A DNA stretch of 46,741 nucleotides from an uncultured Bacteroidales bacterium (GTDB taxonomy: Bacteria > Bacteroidota > Bacteroidia > Bacteroidales > ML635J-15), in the NCBI GenBank assembly GCA_937982115.1, contig CALJNE010000029.1, positions 1 through 46,741 on the forward strand, given 5' to 3'. Shown here one piece after another: positions 25,320 through 34,614 of this stretch (position 1 is its first letter; every line of letters begins with the position of its first letter). The translations under genes were made by a program, and so were the position numbers. Below the pieces are notes generated by a model that was not told the origin of the DNA, did not search any database, and saw only the letters and a program-made list of their open reading frames with translations.

Positions 25320-26858
25320 TTAAGAACCCCAAGACTCCCTGTCTAAACTACGATAGTGAATAGCCTCTGCTAGATGCTGAGGTTTAATATCTTCGCTGTT
25401 ATCGAGGTCTGCAATAGTACGAGCCACTTTAATTATTCGGTCATAAGCTCTTGCCGAAAGATCTAATTTTTCCATGGCATTTTTCAAAAGCATCAAGCCG
25501 GTTTGATCAAGAACGCAAAATTCTTTAATCATTGATGAATTCATCTGAGCATTGCAATAAACATTTTTCTTGTTTTTAAATCTTTCGAGCTGTATCTGGC
25601 GAGCTGCAATAACTCTTTTTCTTATTTCACTGCTTTTTTCTCCTTGTCTTATTGTTGAAAGTTCGTTAAATTCGACCGGAGTAACCTCCAGATGAATGTC
25701 TATTCTATCGAGAAGAGGTCCTGAAATACGATTGAGGTATTTTTGCACGTTTGCACTTGTGCACATACATTGCTTAGTTGGATGATTATAAAAACCGCAC
25801 GGACATGGATTCATGGAAGCAACGAGCATAAAACTTGCAGGATATTCAACCGAAAATTTTGCTCTGGAGATTGTTACAATTCTATCTTCAAGCGGTTGGC
25901 GTAAAACTTCGAGAACAGTTCTTTTAAATTCCGGCAATTCATCGAGAAAAAGTACACCGTTATGAGCCAGCGAAATTTCGCCGGGCTGTGGAAAAGTTCC
26001 GCCGCCAACCAAAGCAACATCAGATATTGTATGATGAGGATTTCTGAAAGGGCGATGAATTAATAAGGACACTTCACCATTAGTTTTTCCGGCAACGGAA
26101 TGAATTTTTGTTGTCTCAATAGCTTCTTCGATGCTAAGAGGCGGCAAAATACCAGGAATACGTTTAGCAAGCATTGTTTTTCCTGAGCCGGGAGGACCAA
26201 TCATTATAATATTGTGACCACCTGCAGCAGCAACTTCCAGAGCTCGTTTTACATTCTCCTGCCCTTTTACATCGGCAAAATCAAATTCATAATTATCAAC
26301 AGATTTTAAAAATTCATCTTCGATATTCAATTCAACTTTTGATATTTGAGTTTCATTATTTAAAAACTCAATTAGTTCCCTTATGTGGCTTACTCCATAA
26401 ACATCAATTCCTTCAACAACAGCAGCCTCATAAGTGTTTTCAATCGGCAGAATTATTGCTTTAAATCCAGCTTCCCGAGCATTAACTGCAATCGGAAGAG
26501 CACCTTTTACAGGTTTAACCTCACCATCCAGAGATAATTCTCCCATTATAATAAAATCCGAAAGTCTCTCGGAATTTATTTGTTCGGATGCAGCCAATAT
26601 TCCTGTAGCTATTGGTAAATCGTAAGCCGATCCTTCTTTACGCATATCGGCAGGAGCCATATTAATCACTATCTTTTTTCCAGGCCACTTATAACCGTTA
26701 GTATTAATTGCACTGATAATTCTTTGATGACTCTCTTTTATTGCAGAATCCGGTAATCCAACAAGATAAAAATTTATCCCCTGGCTAATATTAACCTCAA
26801 TGGTTATTGTTCTGGCCTCAATACCATCAACCGCCGATCCGAATACTTTTACGAGCAT
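25320..26858 (-). CDS. YifB family Mg-chelatase-like AAA+ ATPase (ComM-like)
   Basis: 512 residues. The N-terminal ChlI-like domain (about 1-165; INFYLVGLPDSAIKES, NMAPADMRKEGSAYDLPIA) precedes the AAA+ domain (about 190-400) with Walker A IGPPGSGKT, Walker B VLFLDELPEF, and the HTISDVALVGGGTFPQPGEISLAH sequence typical of YifB. The C-terminal lid (about 410-510) ends RAYDRIIKVARTIADL...HLAEAIHYR. The best studied relative, ComM, is a branch-migration helicase in natural transformation; whether this one acts in DNA uptake is inference. Normal length. It heads a two-gene unit with the TPR gene. Confidence 0.94.
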   Translation of the reverse strand: MLVKVFGSAVDGIEARTITIEVNISQGINFYLVGLPDSAIKESHQRIISAINTNGYKWPGKKIVINMAPADMRKEGSAYDLPIATGILAASEQINSERLSDFIIMGELSLDGEVKPVKGALPIAVNAREAGFKAIILPIENTYEAAVVEGIDVYGVSHIRELIEFLNNETQISKVELNIEDEFLKSVDNYEFDFADVKGQENVKRALEVAAAGGHNIIMIGPPGSGKTMLAKRIPGILPPLSIEEAIETTKIHSVAGKTNGEVSLLIHRPFRNPHHTISDVALVGGGTFPQPGEISLAHNGVLFLDELPEFKRTVLEVLRQPLEDRIVTISRAKFSVEYPASFMLVASMNPCPCGFYNHPTKQCMCTSANVQKYLNRISGPLLDRIDIHLEVTPVEFNELSTIRQGEKSSEIRKRVIAARQIQLERFKNKKNVYCNAQMNSSMIKEFCVLDQTGLMLLKNAMEKLDLSARAYDRIIKVARTIADLDNSEDIKPQHLAEAIHYRSLDRESWGS

Positions 26859-26933
26859 TTATTACTATCTTTCTGAATATCAAAAATACAAAATATATTC
26901 GTAAATAAAAATCAAAAAAGGTACAATCTTTTA

Positions 26934-26964
26934 TTGATAACTAAATTTAAAGGTATTATATTTG
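26934..26964 (+). promoter_or_regulatory. Promoter of the EEP-sirtuin operon
   Basis: TTG at 26934-26936, a 20-nt spacer and TATATTTG at 26957-26964, a full match to the Bacteroidota TTG...TAnnTTTG pattern. Initiation about 7 nt later leaves a leader of roughly 20 nt before the ATG at 26991. Confidence 0.65.
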
Positions 26965-26990
26965 TTGAACATAACAAAAATTTTTAAGTC

Positions 26991-28025
26991 ATGAAAAAAT
27001 TATTGATTTTAATTGCTGTTCTTTCATTTATAAAGTTAATATGTTTTGGACAAGAAAAGAAAGAATATAAAATTTCGGGAATAGCCTTTTATAATATAGA
27101 AAATCTTTTTGACACCATTCCCGGAGATAATGACAGAGATTTTACACCTGAAAGCAAGAAAAATTACAATACCGAAAAGTATTTTCACAAAATAAACAAT
27201 ATGGCTTATGTCATTAGCCAACTTTGTATGGAAGAAACAGGATTTCCCCCTTTTATTGTTGGTCTTTGCGAAATTGAAAACCGATCAGTTCTCGAAGATT
27301 TAGTAAAATCAGAAAATATTGCCAGATACAATTATCAAATAATTCACGAAGACGGTCCCGACCATAGAGGAGTAGATGTTGCATTGCTTTATATTCCGGG
27401 AATTTTTGTTCCGGAAAATGTAAAAACCTATTCAGTTAAAGACCCTGAAAATCCAAGTTGGACAACAAGAGATCAATTGTTGGTTTCGGGAAATTTTGAC
27501 GGAGAAAAAATGCACTTTATCGTTATACACTGGCCATCACGCCGAGGAGGACAAAAAGCCAGCGAACCTAAAAGAATTCTGGCAGCAAACGTAACCCGAC
27601 ACATCGTTGATTCCATTCTTGAACTTGATGCAAACTCAAAAGTTTTTATTATGGGCGACTTTAACGATGATCCTATTAATAAGTCAATAAAAACCATTTT
27701 AAAAACTAAAAGCAAAAAAGAAGAAGTTGTTTTGCCTTATTTATACAATCCAATGGAAAAAATGTATAAAGACGGAATTGGATCACTCGCATATCAGGAC
27801 AAATGGAACTTGTTTGATCAAATTATTATTACTCCAGCATTATTGTCAAAAGATAAATCAAGCTATGTTTATTATCAGTCCGGAATTTTCAATAAATCTT
27901 TTCTGATGCAAGCAGAAGGAAGATTTAAAGGATATCCGTTTAGAACTTATGTGGGCGACACTTTTATGGGAGGTTACAGCGACCACTTTCCAGCTTACAT
28001 GCTTATTGTAAAAGAGAAAAAATAA
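26991..28025 (+). CDS. Exported endonuclease/exonuclease/phosphatase-fold hydrolase
   Basis: 344 residues with a signal peptide (about 1-20). The EEP fold is marked by FYNIENLFD near the start, VGLCEIENRSVLEDL (the metal-binding Glu), FIVIHWPSRRGG, FIMGDFNDDP near residue 220, and GGYSDHFPAYM near the C-terminus. It is a relative of DNase I/exonuclease III and sphingomyelinase families; the substrate is unknown. Unlike the other EEP protein (789-2069) it has no T9SS domain, so it should stay in the periplasm. It is the first of four tightly packed genes behind a clear promoter. Confidence 0.9.
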   Translation: MKKLLILIAVLSFIKLICFGQEKKEYKISGIAFYNIENLFDTIPGDNDRDFTPESKKNYNTEKYFHKINNMAYVISQLCMEETGFPPFIVGLCEIENRSVLEDLVKSENIARYNYQIIHEDGPDHRGVDVALLYIPGIFVPENVKTYSVKDPENPSWTTRDQLLVSGNFDGEKMHFIVIHWPSRRGGQKASEPKRILAANVTRHIVDSILELDANSKVFIMGDFNDDPINKSIKTILKTKSKKEEVVLPYLYNPMEKMYKDGIGSLAYQDKWNLFDQIIITPALLSKDKSSYVYYQSGIFNKSFLMQAEGRFKGYPFRTYVGDTFMGGYSDHFPAYMLIVKEKK

Positions 28026-28039
28026 CCCCTTAAATATAT

Positions 28040-28381
28040 ATGATAAAGTTTATTGGCAAAGAAGAAACAGGTCAAAGTTTTCACACTTTTGTTTTTGAAT
28101 GCGAATCAGATCAGGAACTTGCTAATCATGTATCGGGAACTTTTCTAAAAAGAGGATACAAACTCAAAGGAAACAGTTATGAAGGAAGTTATGAAAAAGG
28201 AGACCGCACTTTAAGACTACTCTTTGGTGCTTTTGTTAAATATTTTAAGTTTAAAATAAAAATCGAGAATAACAAACTACACATACACAAAGAAAGCAGC
28301 GGAATGTCAGGCGGCTTAATTGGAATGAATCAGGTTAATAAAGAATTTGATGCTATTGTTCAAGAATTAACTAAAATCTGA
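28040..28381 (+). CDS. Small protein of unknown function
   Basis: 113 residues, not recognised. Predicted alternating strands and one helix (SDQELANHVSGTFLKRGYKLKG; VNKEFDAIVQEL), with a Gly-rich turn GMSGGLIGMNQ near residue 90. No signal peptide or membrane segment. It lies 14 nt after the EEP gene and 2 nt before the sirtuin ATG, so it is almost certainly expressed. The compact strand-helix pattern resembles small lipid- or ligand-binding domains, but this is a guess. Confidence 0.7.
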   Translation: MIKFIGKEETGQSFHTFVFECESDQELANHVSGTFLKRGYKLKGNSYEGSYEKGDRTLRLLFGAFVKYFKFKIKIENNKLHIHKESSGMSGGLIGMNQVNKEFDAIVQELTKI

Positions 28382-28383
28382 AA

Positions 28384-29118
28384 ATGAGTGTTTTTTTAGA
28401 AATTGCGAGCATAATACAAAATTCAAAGTTTCTAACGGTTTTTACCGGAGCAGGTATTTCCAGAGAAAGCGGTATTCCTGTTTTTAGAGGAAATGACGGA
28501 ATATATTCAAAATATGATCAATCATTGCTGACTATCAGCTCATATCTTAATAATACAGAGAAATCATGGAAAGCCGTAAAAGAAATTTTTTATGATTTTT
28601 TTATTGAATCAAAACCCAATACAGCTCATTATGTTTTAGCTTCATGGGAAGAGAAAGGAATTCTGAAATATATCATTACACAAAACATTGACAACCTGCA
28701 TCAAGAGGCAGGAAGTAAAAATGTAATTGAATATCACGGCACAAAAGAAACATTCACCTGTTTAAATTGCGGGACAAAGTTCAGCCTTGGTGATTTAGTT
28801 CTGAATGACAATCCTCCCGAATGTAAAAAATGTAAAGGAATACTTAAACCTGATATTGTTTTTTTCGGAGAATCAATTCCACAAGATGCTGCAGAAAAAT
28901 CATATAATTATGCAAAAATGTCGGATGTTCAGCTAATCATTGGAACTACAGGAACAGTACAGCCGGCATCATATATCCCCAAATATGCTAAATCTGCAGG
29001 TGCAATTATTATTGAAATAAATCCCGAACCATCTGCATATACTGATAAAATTTCGGATTATTATTTGCCTTATTCAGCCAGTGAAGCCCTATCCAGAATC
29101 AATGAGCACATTAAATAA
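28384..29118 (+). CDS. cobB: Sir2-family NAD-dependent protein deacylase
   Basis: 244 residues. It removes acyl groups from lysine using NAD+. Motifs: TGAGISRESGIPVFRG (residues about 21-36), TQNIDNLHQEAG (about 100), the catalytic His in VIEYHGT, and two zinc-binding Cys pairs CLNC and CKKC (about 125-155), followed by PDIVFFGESIP and VQPASYIP. It is the short bacterial form of normal length. The YxxR motif of class III desuccinylases is not evident in the 40-80 region, so preference for acetyl is possible but unproven. It lies between the unknown protein and the 2-hydroxyacid dehydrogenase in one operon. Confidence 0.92.
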   Translation: MSVFLEIASIIQNSKFLTVFTGAGISRESGIPVFRGNDGIYSKYDQSLLTISSYLNNTEKSWKAVKEIFYDFFIESKPNTAHYVLASWEEKGILKYIITQNIDNLHQEAGSKNVIEYHGTKETFTCLNCGTKFSLGDLVLNDNPPECKKCKGILKPDIVFFGESIPQDAAEKSYNYAKMSDVQLIIGTTGTVQPASYIPKYAKSAGAIIIEINPEPSAYTDKISDYYLPYSASEALSRINEHIK

Positions 29119-29124
29119 TCGTTT

Positions 29125-30072
29125 ATGAAAATAATATTTCCTGAACCAATTGGTGTGGATGCATCAAGCTTAGAAAAACTACAACAAGAACTCCAAACCG
29201 CAGGTTACTCAATGGAATTTTTTAAGGATAAACCAACAAACGATATTGAGTTATTAAACAGAATTAAAAATGCCGAAATTGTATGCTTGAGTAATATTCC
29301 TTTAAAAAAAGAGGTTTTGTCTTGTTGTAAGGAATTGAAATTTTTGAATATAGCTTTTACCGGAACCGACCATATTGACCTTAATTACTGTAAAGAAAAC
29401 AATATAAAAGTAAGCAATGCTGCAGGATATTCTACCGAAGCAGTTGCCGAATTATGTGTTGGTGCTGCAATTTCACTTTATAGAAATTTTTTAAAAAACC
29501 ATGAACTTACAAAAAATCTTGAGGGAGTAAGTAAATCTCCTATTGGTTTTGAGCTTAATGCTAAGATTGTGGGAATTGTAGGAACAGGCAAAATTGGGAA
29601 AAGAACAGCAGAAATTTTTAAAGCCTTTAATTGTAAAATACTAGGCTACAATAGAACTGCAAAATATCCGGAAATTTTTGAGTACGTTGATTTAGAAACT
29701 TTATTAAAAAACTCCGATATTATTTCTATTCATTTACCGCTTAACGATGATACAAAAGGATTGATAAATGCCGACGTTTTATCAAAAATGAAAAAATCAG
29801 CAATACTTATAAATGCTGCTCGAGGTAATATAATTGACTATTATTATCTTGCTGAGATGTTAAATGCAGAGAAAATTTCTGGAGCAGCAATAGATGTTTA
29901 TGAATATGAACCTCCTCTGCAATCGGATCATCCTTTACTAACAGCAAAAAATGTATTATTGCTTCCACATATAGGCTATTATACACAAGAAGCAATGAAT
30001 AAACGATTCGAAATAGTTAGGAACAATTTGTTTTCTTATTTGAGGGGAGAATTTATTAACAGGATAGTTTAA
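29125..30072 (+). CDS. D-2-hydroxyacid dehydrogenase (NAD(P)-dependent)
   Basis: 315 residues. The Rossmann motif VGIVGTGKIGKR lies near residue 150, the catalytic Arg is in LINAARGNIID, the Glu in DVYEYEPPL, and the His in LPHIGYYT, the complete Arg-Glu-His set of D-2-hydroxyacid dehydrogenases. It reduces a 2-keto acid to the D-hydroxy acid; the substrate (glyoxylate, hydroxypyruvate or other) is not readable. Last gene of the sirtuin operon, 6 nt after it. Its final 17 bases overlap the convergent rnc gene. Confidence 0.92.
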   Translation: MKIIFPEPIGVDASSLEKLQQELQTAGYSMEFFKDKPTNDIELLNRIKNAEIVCLSNIPLKKEVLSCCKELKFLNIAFTGTDHIDLNYCKENNIKVSNAAGYSTEAVAELCVGAAISLYRNFLKNHELTKNLEGVSKSPIGFELNAKIVGIVGTGKIGKRTAEIFKAFNCKILGYNRTAKYPEIFEYVDLETLLKNSDIISIHLPLNDDTKGLINADVLSKMKKSAILINAARGNIIDYYYLAEMLNAEKISGAAIDVYEYEPPLQSDHPLLTAKNVLLLPHIGYYTQEAMNKRFEIVRNNLFSYLRGEFINRIV

Positions 30073-30784
30073 ACTTTTCCCGAAAAATTTTTAATGCGAT
30101 AGCTGAGGCATTTTGTTCGGCTTCTTTTTTAGACCAGCCTTTACCACTGCACAAAAATTTTTTATCCAAACAAATTTCACAAAGGAAATGCTGTATCTTC
30201 TCGTTAGCTTCACAATTTTCAAAAGTATTAAAACTCAGGTTAAGTCTATGTTTTTGAATTAGTTGTAAAAGAGATGATTTATAATCTTTATTCTTATCCT
30301 TAACATTTTCAAGGTTAGAATAATCATTAATAACTCTGGATAGAAATTTATAACAATATTTATACCCTCTGTCAAAATAAATTGCTCCCACAAGAGCTTC
30401 AAAAGCATTTCCGTCAATGAATTTATAGCTCGAACCTTTGATTTCTCTGTAGTTTATAATTTTTCTTAATTTTAATTTGCAAGCAATATTATTGAGGTTT
30501 TCTCTGCAGATAATTCTGGATCTGTAAATTGACAATTTTCCTTCATCGGCATCAGGATAGGTTTTATAGATTAAATCACTGACAACTGCAGAAATAATTG
30601 CATCACCGACAAATTCGAGTCTTTCGTTATTAATTTTATGACCGTTTTTGGTAATGTTTGCCGAAGAATGTGAGAATGCGTTATTATAAATTTCGATTTT
30701 ATGAGGAGAAAATCCTAAAATTGATTTGAGTTTTTTTCTATTCTTTTTATCGGCTGAATTGCTGAAGATTGCAGGAAAGTACAT
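30056..30784 (-). CDS. rnc: Ribonuclease III
   Basis: 242 residues. It cleaves double-stranded RNA in rRNA and mRNA maturation. The RNase III signature is NNERLEFVGDAIISAVV (about residues 53-70), with the second acidic cluster in DGNAFEALVGAIYFDRG (about 122-138). A double-stranded RNA-binding domain follows (about 165-240, ending KKEAEQNASAIALKIF). Third gene of acpP-fabF-rnc, 9 nt after fabF, as in many Bacteroidota. Its 3' end overlaps the convergent dehydrogenase gene by 17 bp. Confidence 0.95.
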   Translation of the reverse strand: MYFPAIFSNSADKKNRKKLKSILGFSPHKIEIYNNAFSHSSANITKNGHKINNERLEFVGDAIISAVVSDLIYKTYPDADEGKLSIYRSRIICRENLNNIACKLKLRKIINYREIKGSSYKFIDGNAFEALVGAIYFDRGYKYCYKFLSRVINDYSNLENVKDKNKDYKSSLLQLIQKHRLNLSFNTFENCEANEKIQHFLCEICLDKKFLCSGKGWSKKEAEQNASAIALKIFREKFKLSC

Positions 30785-30793
30785 GCAAGTGAG

Positions 30794-32044
30794 TTATTCA
30801 GCTTTTTTGAATACTACACAAGTATTATGACCACCAAAACCAAAAGTATTGCTCATTGCAACATTAACTTTTCTTTTTTGAGCTTTATGAAGAGTTAGAT
30901 TAAGTTTTGGGTCAATGTTTTCATCAACTTTTTGGTGATTAATTGTTGGAGGAACAATATCATCTTTAATTGAAAGTACAGTAAATGTTGCTTCCATCGC
31001 TCCTGCAGCACCAAGTAAATGTCCAACTATGGATTTAGTGGAACTGATATTAAGATTATAAGCATGTTCACCGAAAACGCTCAATACAGCTTTTAATTCA
31101 GCGATGTCACCGAGTGGTGTGGCAGTACCGTGAACATTAATATAATCAACATCTTCCGGTTTTAGTCCTGCATCTTTAAGAGCATTTTTCATTACTAATG
31201 CTGCACCAAGCCCTTCGGGATGAGGAGCTGTTAAATGGTATGCATCAGCAGATAAGCCCCCGCCGACCATTTCGGCATATATTTTTGCACCTCTTGCCTT
31301 TGCGTGTTCGTATTCTTCGAGAATTATTCCCGAGCCGCCTTCGCCCATAACGAATCCGTCTCTGGTAGCACAGAAAGGACGAGAAGCTGTTTTATATTCT
31401 TCGTTATTTGTTGATATTGCCATCATTGCTTGAAAACCTCCCATACCGATTTCATTTATTGAAGCTTCGCTACCGCCGGCAACTATGGCATCAGCCATGC
31501 CTAGTCTAATTAAGTTATACGCATCAATAAGAGCATTTGATGATGAAGCACAAGCAGCTACAGTACAATAATTAGGTCCCATGAAACCGTATTTCATGGA
31601 AATATGACCTGCCGCAATATCAGAAATGATTTTTGGAATAAAGAAAGGACTAAATCGAGGATTATAATTACCCTCGATATAGCCTTTAACTTCTTGATAA
31701 AAAGTTTCTACACCGCCAATTCCGGATGACCAAATAACTCCGACGCGGGTTTTATCAATGTCTTCAGCATCAAGACCGGCATCTTTAACAGCTTCATCAG
31801 CAGCTATCATAGCAAACTGTGTGAAACGATCTATTTTTCTGGCCTCCTTTCTGTCGAAATAATTGGCTGGGTCATAATTTTTTACTTCACAAGCAAATTT
31901 TGTTTTAAAATTTGTTGTATCATACAGAGTAATTAAATCAATACCGGAAACACCATTTACAACATTTTCCCAGGTTTCTTTTGCATTTAAGCCTACCGGT
32001 GATATTGTACCGATACCTGTTACAACTACTCTGCGTAAATTCAT
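30794..32044 (-). CDS. fabF: 3-oxoacyl-[acyl-carrier-protein] synthase II
   Basis: 416 residues. It condenses acyl-ACP with malonyl-ACP in fatty acid elongation. Catalytic triad visible: Cys in TVAACASSSNAL (about residue 164), His in NVHGTATPLGD (about 305), and His in SIVGHLLGAAGA (about 340). N-terminus RRVVVTGIGTISPVG and C-terminus NTFGFGGHNTCVVFKK are typical. It lies 26 nt after acpP in the classical operon. Confidence 0.97.
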   Translation of the reverse strand: MNLRRVVVTGIGTISPVGLNAKETWENVVNGVSGIDLITLYDTTNFKTKFACEVKNYDPANYFDRKEARKIDRFTQFAMIAADEAVKDAGLDAEDIDKTRVGVIWSSGIGGVETFYQEVKGYIEGNYNPRFSPFFIPKIISDIAAGHISMKYGFMGPNYCTVAACASSSNALIDAYNLIRLGMADAIVAGGSEASINEIGMGGFQAMMAISTNNEEYKTASRPFCATRDGFVMGEGGSGIILEEYEHAKARGAKIYAEMVGGGLSADAYHLTAPHPEGLGAALVMKNALKDAGLKPEDVDYINVHGTATPLGDIAELKAVLSVFGEHAYNLNISSTKSIVGHLLGAAGAMEATFTVLSIKDDIVPPTINHQKVDENIDPKLNLTLHKAQKRKVNVAMSNTFGFGGHNTCVVFKKAE

Positions 32045-32070
32045 ACAACAAATTTTAAGTTAAACAAAAA

Positions 32071-32307
32071 TTACTTTGCGTTTTCTTCCATGTACTTAAT
32101 TGCATCACCTACTGTAGTGATTTTTTCTGCATCTTGATCTGAGATGCTGATTTCGAATTCTTTTTCGAACTCCATGATAAGTTCTACAGTGTCCAATGAA
32201 TCTGCACCTAAATCGTTGGTGAAACTTGCTTCCATAGTAACTTCGGATTCATCAACTCCGAGTTTATCAACGATAATACGTTTTACTCTACTTGCAATGT
32301 CTGACAT
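32071..32307 (-). CDS. acpP: Acyl carrier protein
   Basis: 78 residues, normal length. The 4'-phosphopantetheine attachment serine is Ser37 in [10 protein letters not shown]. The sequence is acidic, as expected for a four-helix ACP. It heads the acpP-fabF-rnc operon and diverges from purN across 154 bp. A TTTG (32383-32386, complement) about 20 nt from an imperfect TATTTTG-like box could be the promoter, but the match is incomplete. Confidence 0.97.
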   Translation of the reverse strand: MSDIASRVKRIIVDKLGVDESEVTMEASFTNDLGADSLDTVELIMEFEKEFEISISDQDAEKITTVGDAIKYMEENAK

Positions 32308-32461
32308 AACTCAAAATTTAAGTTAATAATTATTTTTTTACTAAATTTGCCGTGCAAAATAACAAAATTGTTTCGGTATAGTCAAATATTTTTAACATTT
32401 TTTATTAACATATAAATTATGTCTCTGATTTTCAAATAATTATAATACAAATAAATTAAAA

Positions 32462-33034
32462 ATGATTGATAAAAATATTGTAATATTCGCCTCAGGATCA
32501 GGCAGCAATGCAGAAAACATTGCAAAATATTTTGAGAAATCTAGCAATGTAAAAATAAAAGCAATTTTTTGTAACAAACCTGATGCTTATGTTTTGCAAC
32601 GTGCAAAAAATTTGAATATTGAAAGTTTTTTATTTAACAAAGAAGATTTTTACAATTCCGAAAAAGTTCTCAATAAATTAAAAGAAATAAAACCCGATTT
32701 AATTGTACTTGCAGGGTTTTTATGGTTAATTCCGGAAAATATAATAAATGAATATAGAGGTAAAATAATAAACATTCACCCGGCATTGCTACCAAAATTT
32801 GGAGGTAAAGGGATGTTCGGAGAAAATGTTCACAGAGCAGTTTTTGAAAATAAAGAAACTAAAACCGGCATAACAATACATTATGTTAATGAGAAATATG
32901 ATGAAGGAGACATCATTTTTCAAGCTGAAACAAAAATTGACGAGCACGATACTCCTCAATCAATTGCTGAAAAAGTTCACGCATTGGAATATAAATTCTT
33001 TCCAAAAATTATTGAAGAATTATTAAATTTGTAA
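32462..33034 (+). CDS. purN: Phosphoribosylglycinamide formyltransferase
   Basis: 190 residues. It transfers a formyl group from 10-formyltetrahydrofolate to GAR in purine synthesis. Motifs: ASGSGSNAENIAKYF at the N-terminus, LAGFLWLIP, the catalytic NIHPALLPKFGGKGMFG (Asn/His, about 100-115), and YDEGDIIFQ with the catalytic Asp (about residue 145). Normal length. It is divergent from acpP, and the endonuclease I gene starts 11 nt after its stop. Confidence 0.95.
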   Translation: MIDKNIVIFASGSGSNAENIAKYFEKSSNVKIKAIFCNKPDAYVLQRAKNLNIESFLFNKEDFYNSEKVLNKLKEIKPDLIVLAGFLWLIPENIINEYRGKIINIHPALLPKFGGKGMFGENVHRAVFENKETKTGITIHYVNEKYDEGDIIFQAETKIDEHDTPQSIAEKVHALEYKFFPKIIEELLNL

Positions 33035-33045
33035 AAATTACAAAA

Positions 33046-34122
33046 ATGAAATACATCTGGCTTTTTATCTTAGTTTTTAGTTTTTATGTTTCTTTTTCTC
33101 AAATTCCTGCCGGATATTATGATTTAGCGAACGGATTAACAGGAGAAGAATTAAGAACTGCACTGCATCAAATAATTAAAAGTCCGCAGGTAACTTCATA
33201 CAGCGGACTCTGGACAGCTTTTCAAAGCACAGATAAAAAACCTAACGGTAAAGTTTGGGATATGTATTCCGATATACCGGATGGAACTCCTGCTTATGAA
33301 TATACTTTTGTCGTTAATCAATGTGGAAATTACACTTCAGAAGGGCAATGCTACAATAGAGAACACTCTGTTCCGGCAAGTTGGTTTAATGATGCATCCC
33401 CAATGTACAGTGATTTATTTCACTTATATCCGACTGATGGTTACGTAAACAATCGCAGAGCAAATTATCCTTTTGGTAATGTCGCATCGCCTACCTGGAC
33501 CTCAACTAATGGAAGTAAACTTGGGAGTTCTGCAGTTCCGGGTTATACAGGTACAGTTTTTGAACCCATTGATGCTTACAAAGGAGATTTCGCTCGCACC
33601 TATTTTTATATGGTAACATGTTACATGGATAAAGTTCAAAATTGGTCGAGTCCGATGTTTTCCGGGAACAATCTTTCAACATGGGCAATAAATATGCTTT
33701 TGCAATGGCATGAATCCGACCCTGTATCAGAAAAGGAAATAAACCGTAACAATGCAGTTTATCAGATTCAACACAATCGCAATCCATACATTGATAATCC
33801 CGAATGGGTATTGGCCGTTTGGGACCCAAACTATGTACCATCAAAATTACCGAACAGTAATATATCTTATTTTTCTCTATATCCCAATCCTTTCACAAAT
33901 AATATTAAAGTAAATTCTACAGAAAGATTAGAAACAAGTAAAATATTGAAAATAGAAATTTTAAATATTTCGGGACAATGTTTAAAATCCGTTGTGACAA
34001 GTGATTTCTCTCGAGAATTAAACATTGACACAAATGAATTACCGGAAGGATTTTATATTTTAAAAATTATAGGCTCCAATTTTGAACAAAATTTCAGAAT
34101 CGTAAAAGTTATACAAAATTAA
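33046..34122 (+). CDS. Secreted endonuclease I family nuclease with T9SS sorting domain
   Basis: 358 residues: signal peptide (about 1-18, ending FSQ), endonuclease I domain (about 25-265) with the metal/active-site region YNREHSVPASWF (about residue 104) and DLFHLYPTDGYVNNRRANYPFG, and a T9SS sorting domain (about 275-358; SLYPNPFTNNI, LKIEILNISGQ, PEGFYILKI). It probably degrades extracellular DNA and possibly RNA without strong sequence preference. It follows purN by 11 nt, perhaps on the same transcript, although the functions are unrelated. Confidence 0.92.
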   Translation: MKYIWLFILVFSFYVSFSQIPAGYYDLANGLTGEELRTALHQIIKSPQVTSYSGLWTAFQSTDKKPNGKVWDMYSDIPDGTPAYEYTFVVNQCGNYTSEGQCYNREHSVPASWFNDASPMYSDLFHLYPTDGYVNNRRANYPFGNVASPTWTSTNGSKLGSSAVPGYTGTVFEPIDAYKGDFARTYFYMVTCYMDKVQNWSSPMFSGNNLSTWAINMLLQWHESDPVSEKEINRNNAVYQIQHNRNPYIDNPEWVLAVWDPNYVPSKLPNSNISYFSLYPNPFTNNIKVNSTERLETSKILKIEILNISGQCLKSVVTSDFSRELNIDTNELPEGFYILKIIGSNFEQNFRIVKVIQN

Positions 34123-34125
34123 AAA

Positions 34126-34146
34126 AGCTGCCTTATTCAGACAGCT
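34126..34146. terminator. Weak hairpin between convergent genes
   Basis: AGCTG (34126-34130) and CAGCT (34142-34146) pair around an 11-nt loop, with A-rich flank on one side and only a short T run on the other. It lies in the 48-bp gap between the endonuclease I gene and the convergent HMA gene, where a terminator would be expected. Confidence 0.35.
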
Positions 34147-34170
34147 CTTAGAAATTTAATTACATCATAT

Positions 34171-34602
34171 TTATTCTTTTTTATCTTCACTCGTTTTAGA
34201 AGAACAGCAAGATTTATTAGAGGTTGATGTATTTCCGCCACAACCGGAAGCCGAATTTTTATCCGAACAACAGGTTTTACGTGTGTTTGTGTATGTAGGA
34301 GAATAAATTTTTGCCTCGTAACCTATTTCTGCTAATGAAGCAATTATTCTATCAACATTTGTTTTATCATTGCGATATTGAACATAAATTATTCCGGTTT
34401 CATAATCAGCTGTTGCATACTTTACTCCTTTTGTAAAAGCAAGCTGCTTTTTAATTTTCAAAGCGCAATCCGAACAATGCATCTTGGCAGTAAGACGAAC
34501 TTCAGATATTTTAGAGTCCTCGTCTTGAACGGATTTTTGAGCAAAAAGAAACTGTCCACTAACTAAAATAAAACTAATAACTAAAACTAATAAATTTTTC
34601 AT
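34171..34602 (-). CDS. Exported HMA-domain heavy-metal-binding protein with Cys-rich tail
   Basis: 143 residues: signal peptide (about 1-21), HMA domain (about 32-100) with the metal-binding AKMHCSDCALKIKK (CxxC) and the GYEAKIYSP end, then a tail (about 105-140) rich in Cys, Ser and Gly (TCCSDKNSASGCGG, KSCCSSKTSEDKKE). HMA domains bind copper or related soft metals; the tail adds six or more thiol ligands. It is the last of three minus-strand genes with the TonB receptor (13 nt upstream) and the Cys/His-rich protein. Probably a periplasmic metal carrier or scavenger. Confidence 0.88.
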   Translation of the reverse strand: MKNLLVLVISFILVSGQFLFAQKSVQDEDSKISEVRLTAKMHCSDCALKIKKQLAFTKGVKYATADYETGIIYVQYRNDKTNVDRIIASLAEIGYEAKIYSPTYTNTRKTCCSDKNSASGCGGNTSTSNKSCCSSKTSEDKKE

Positions 34603-34614
34603 AATTTTAAATTT

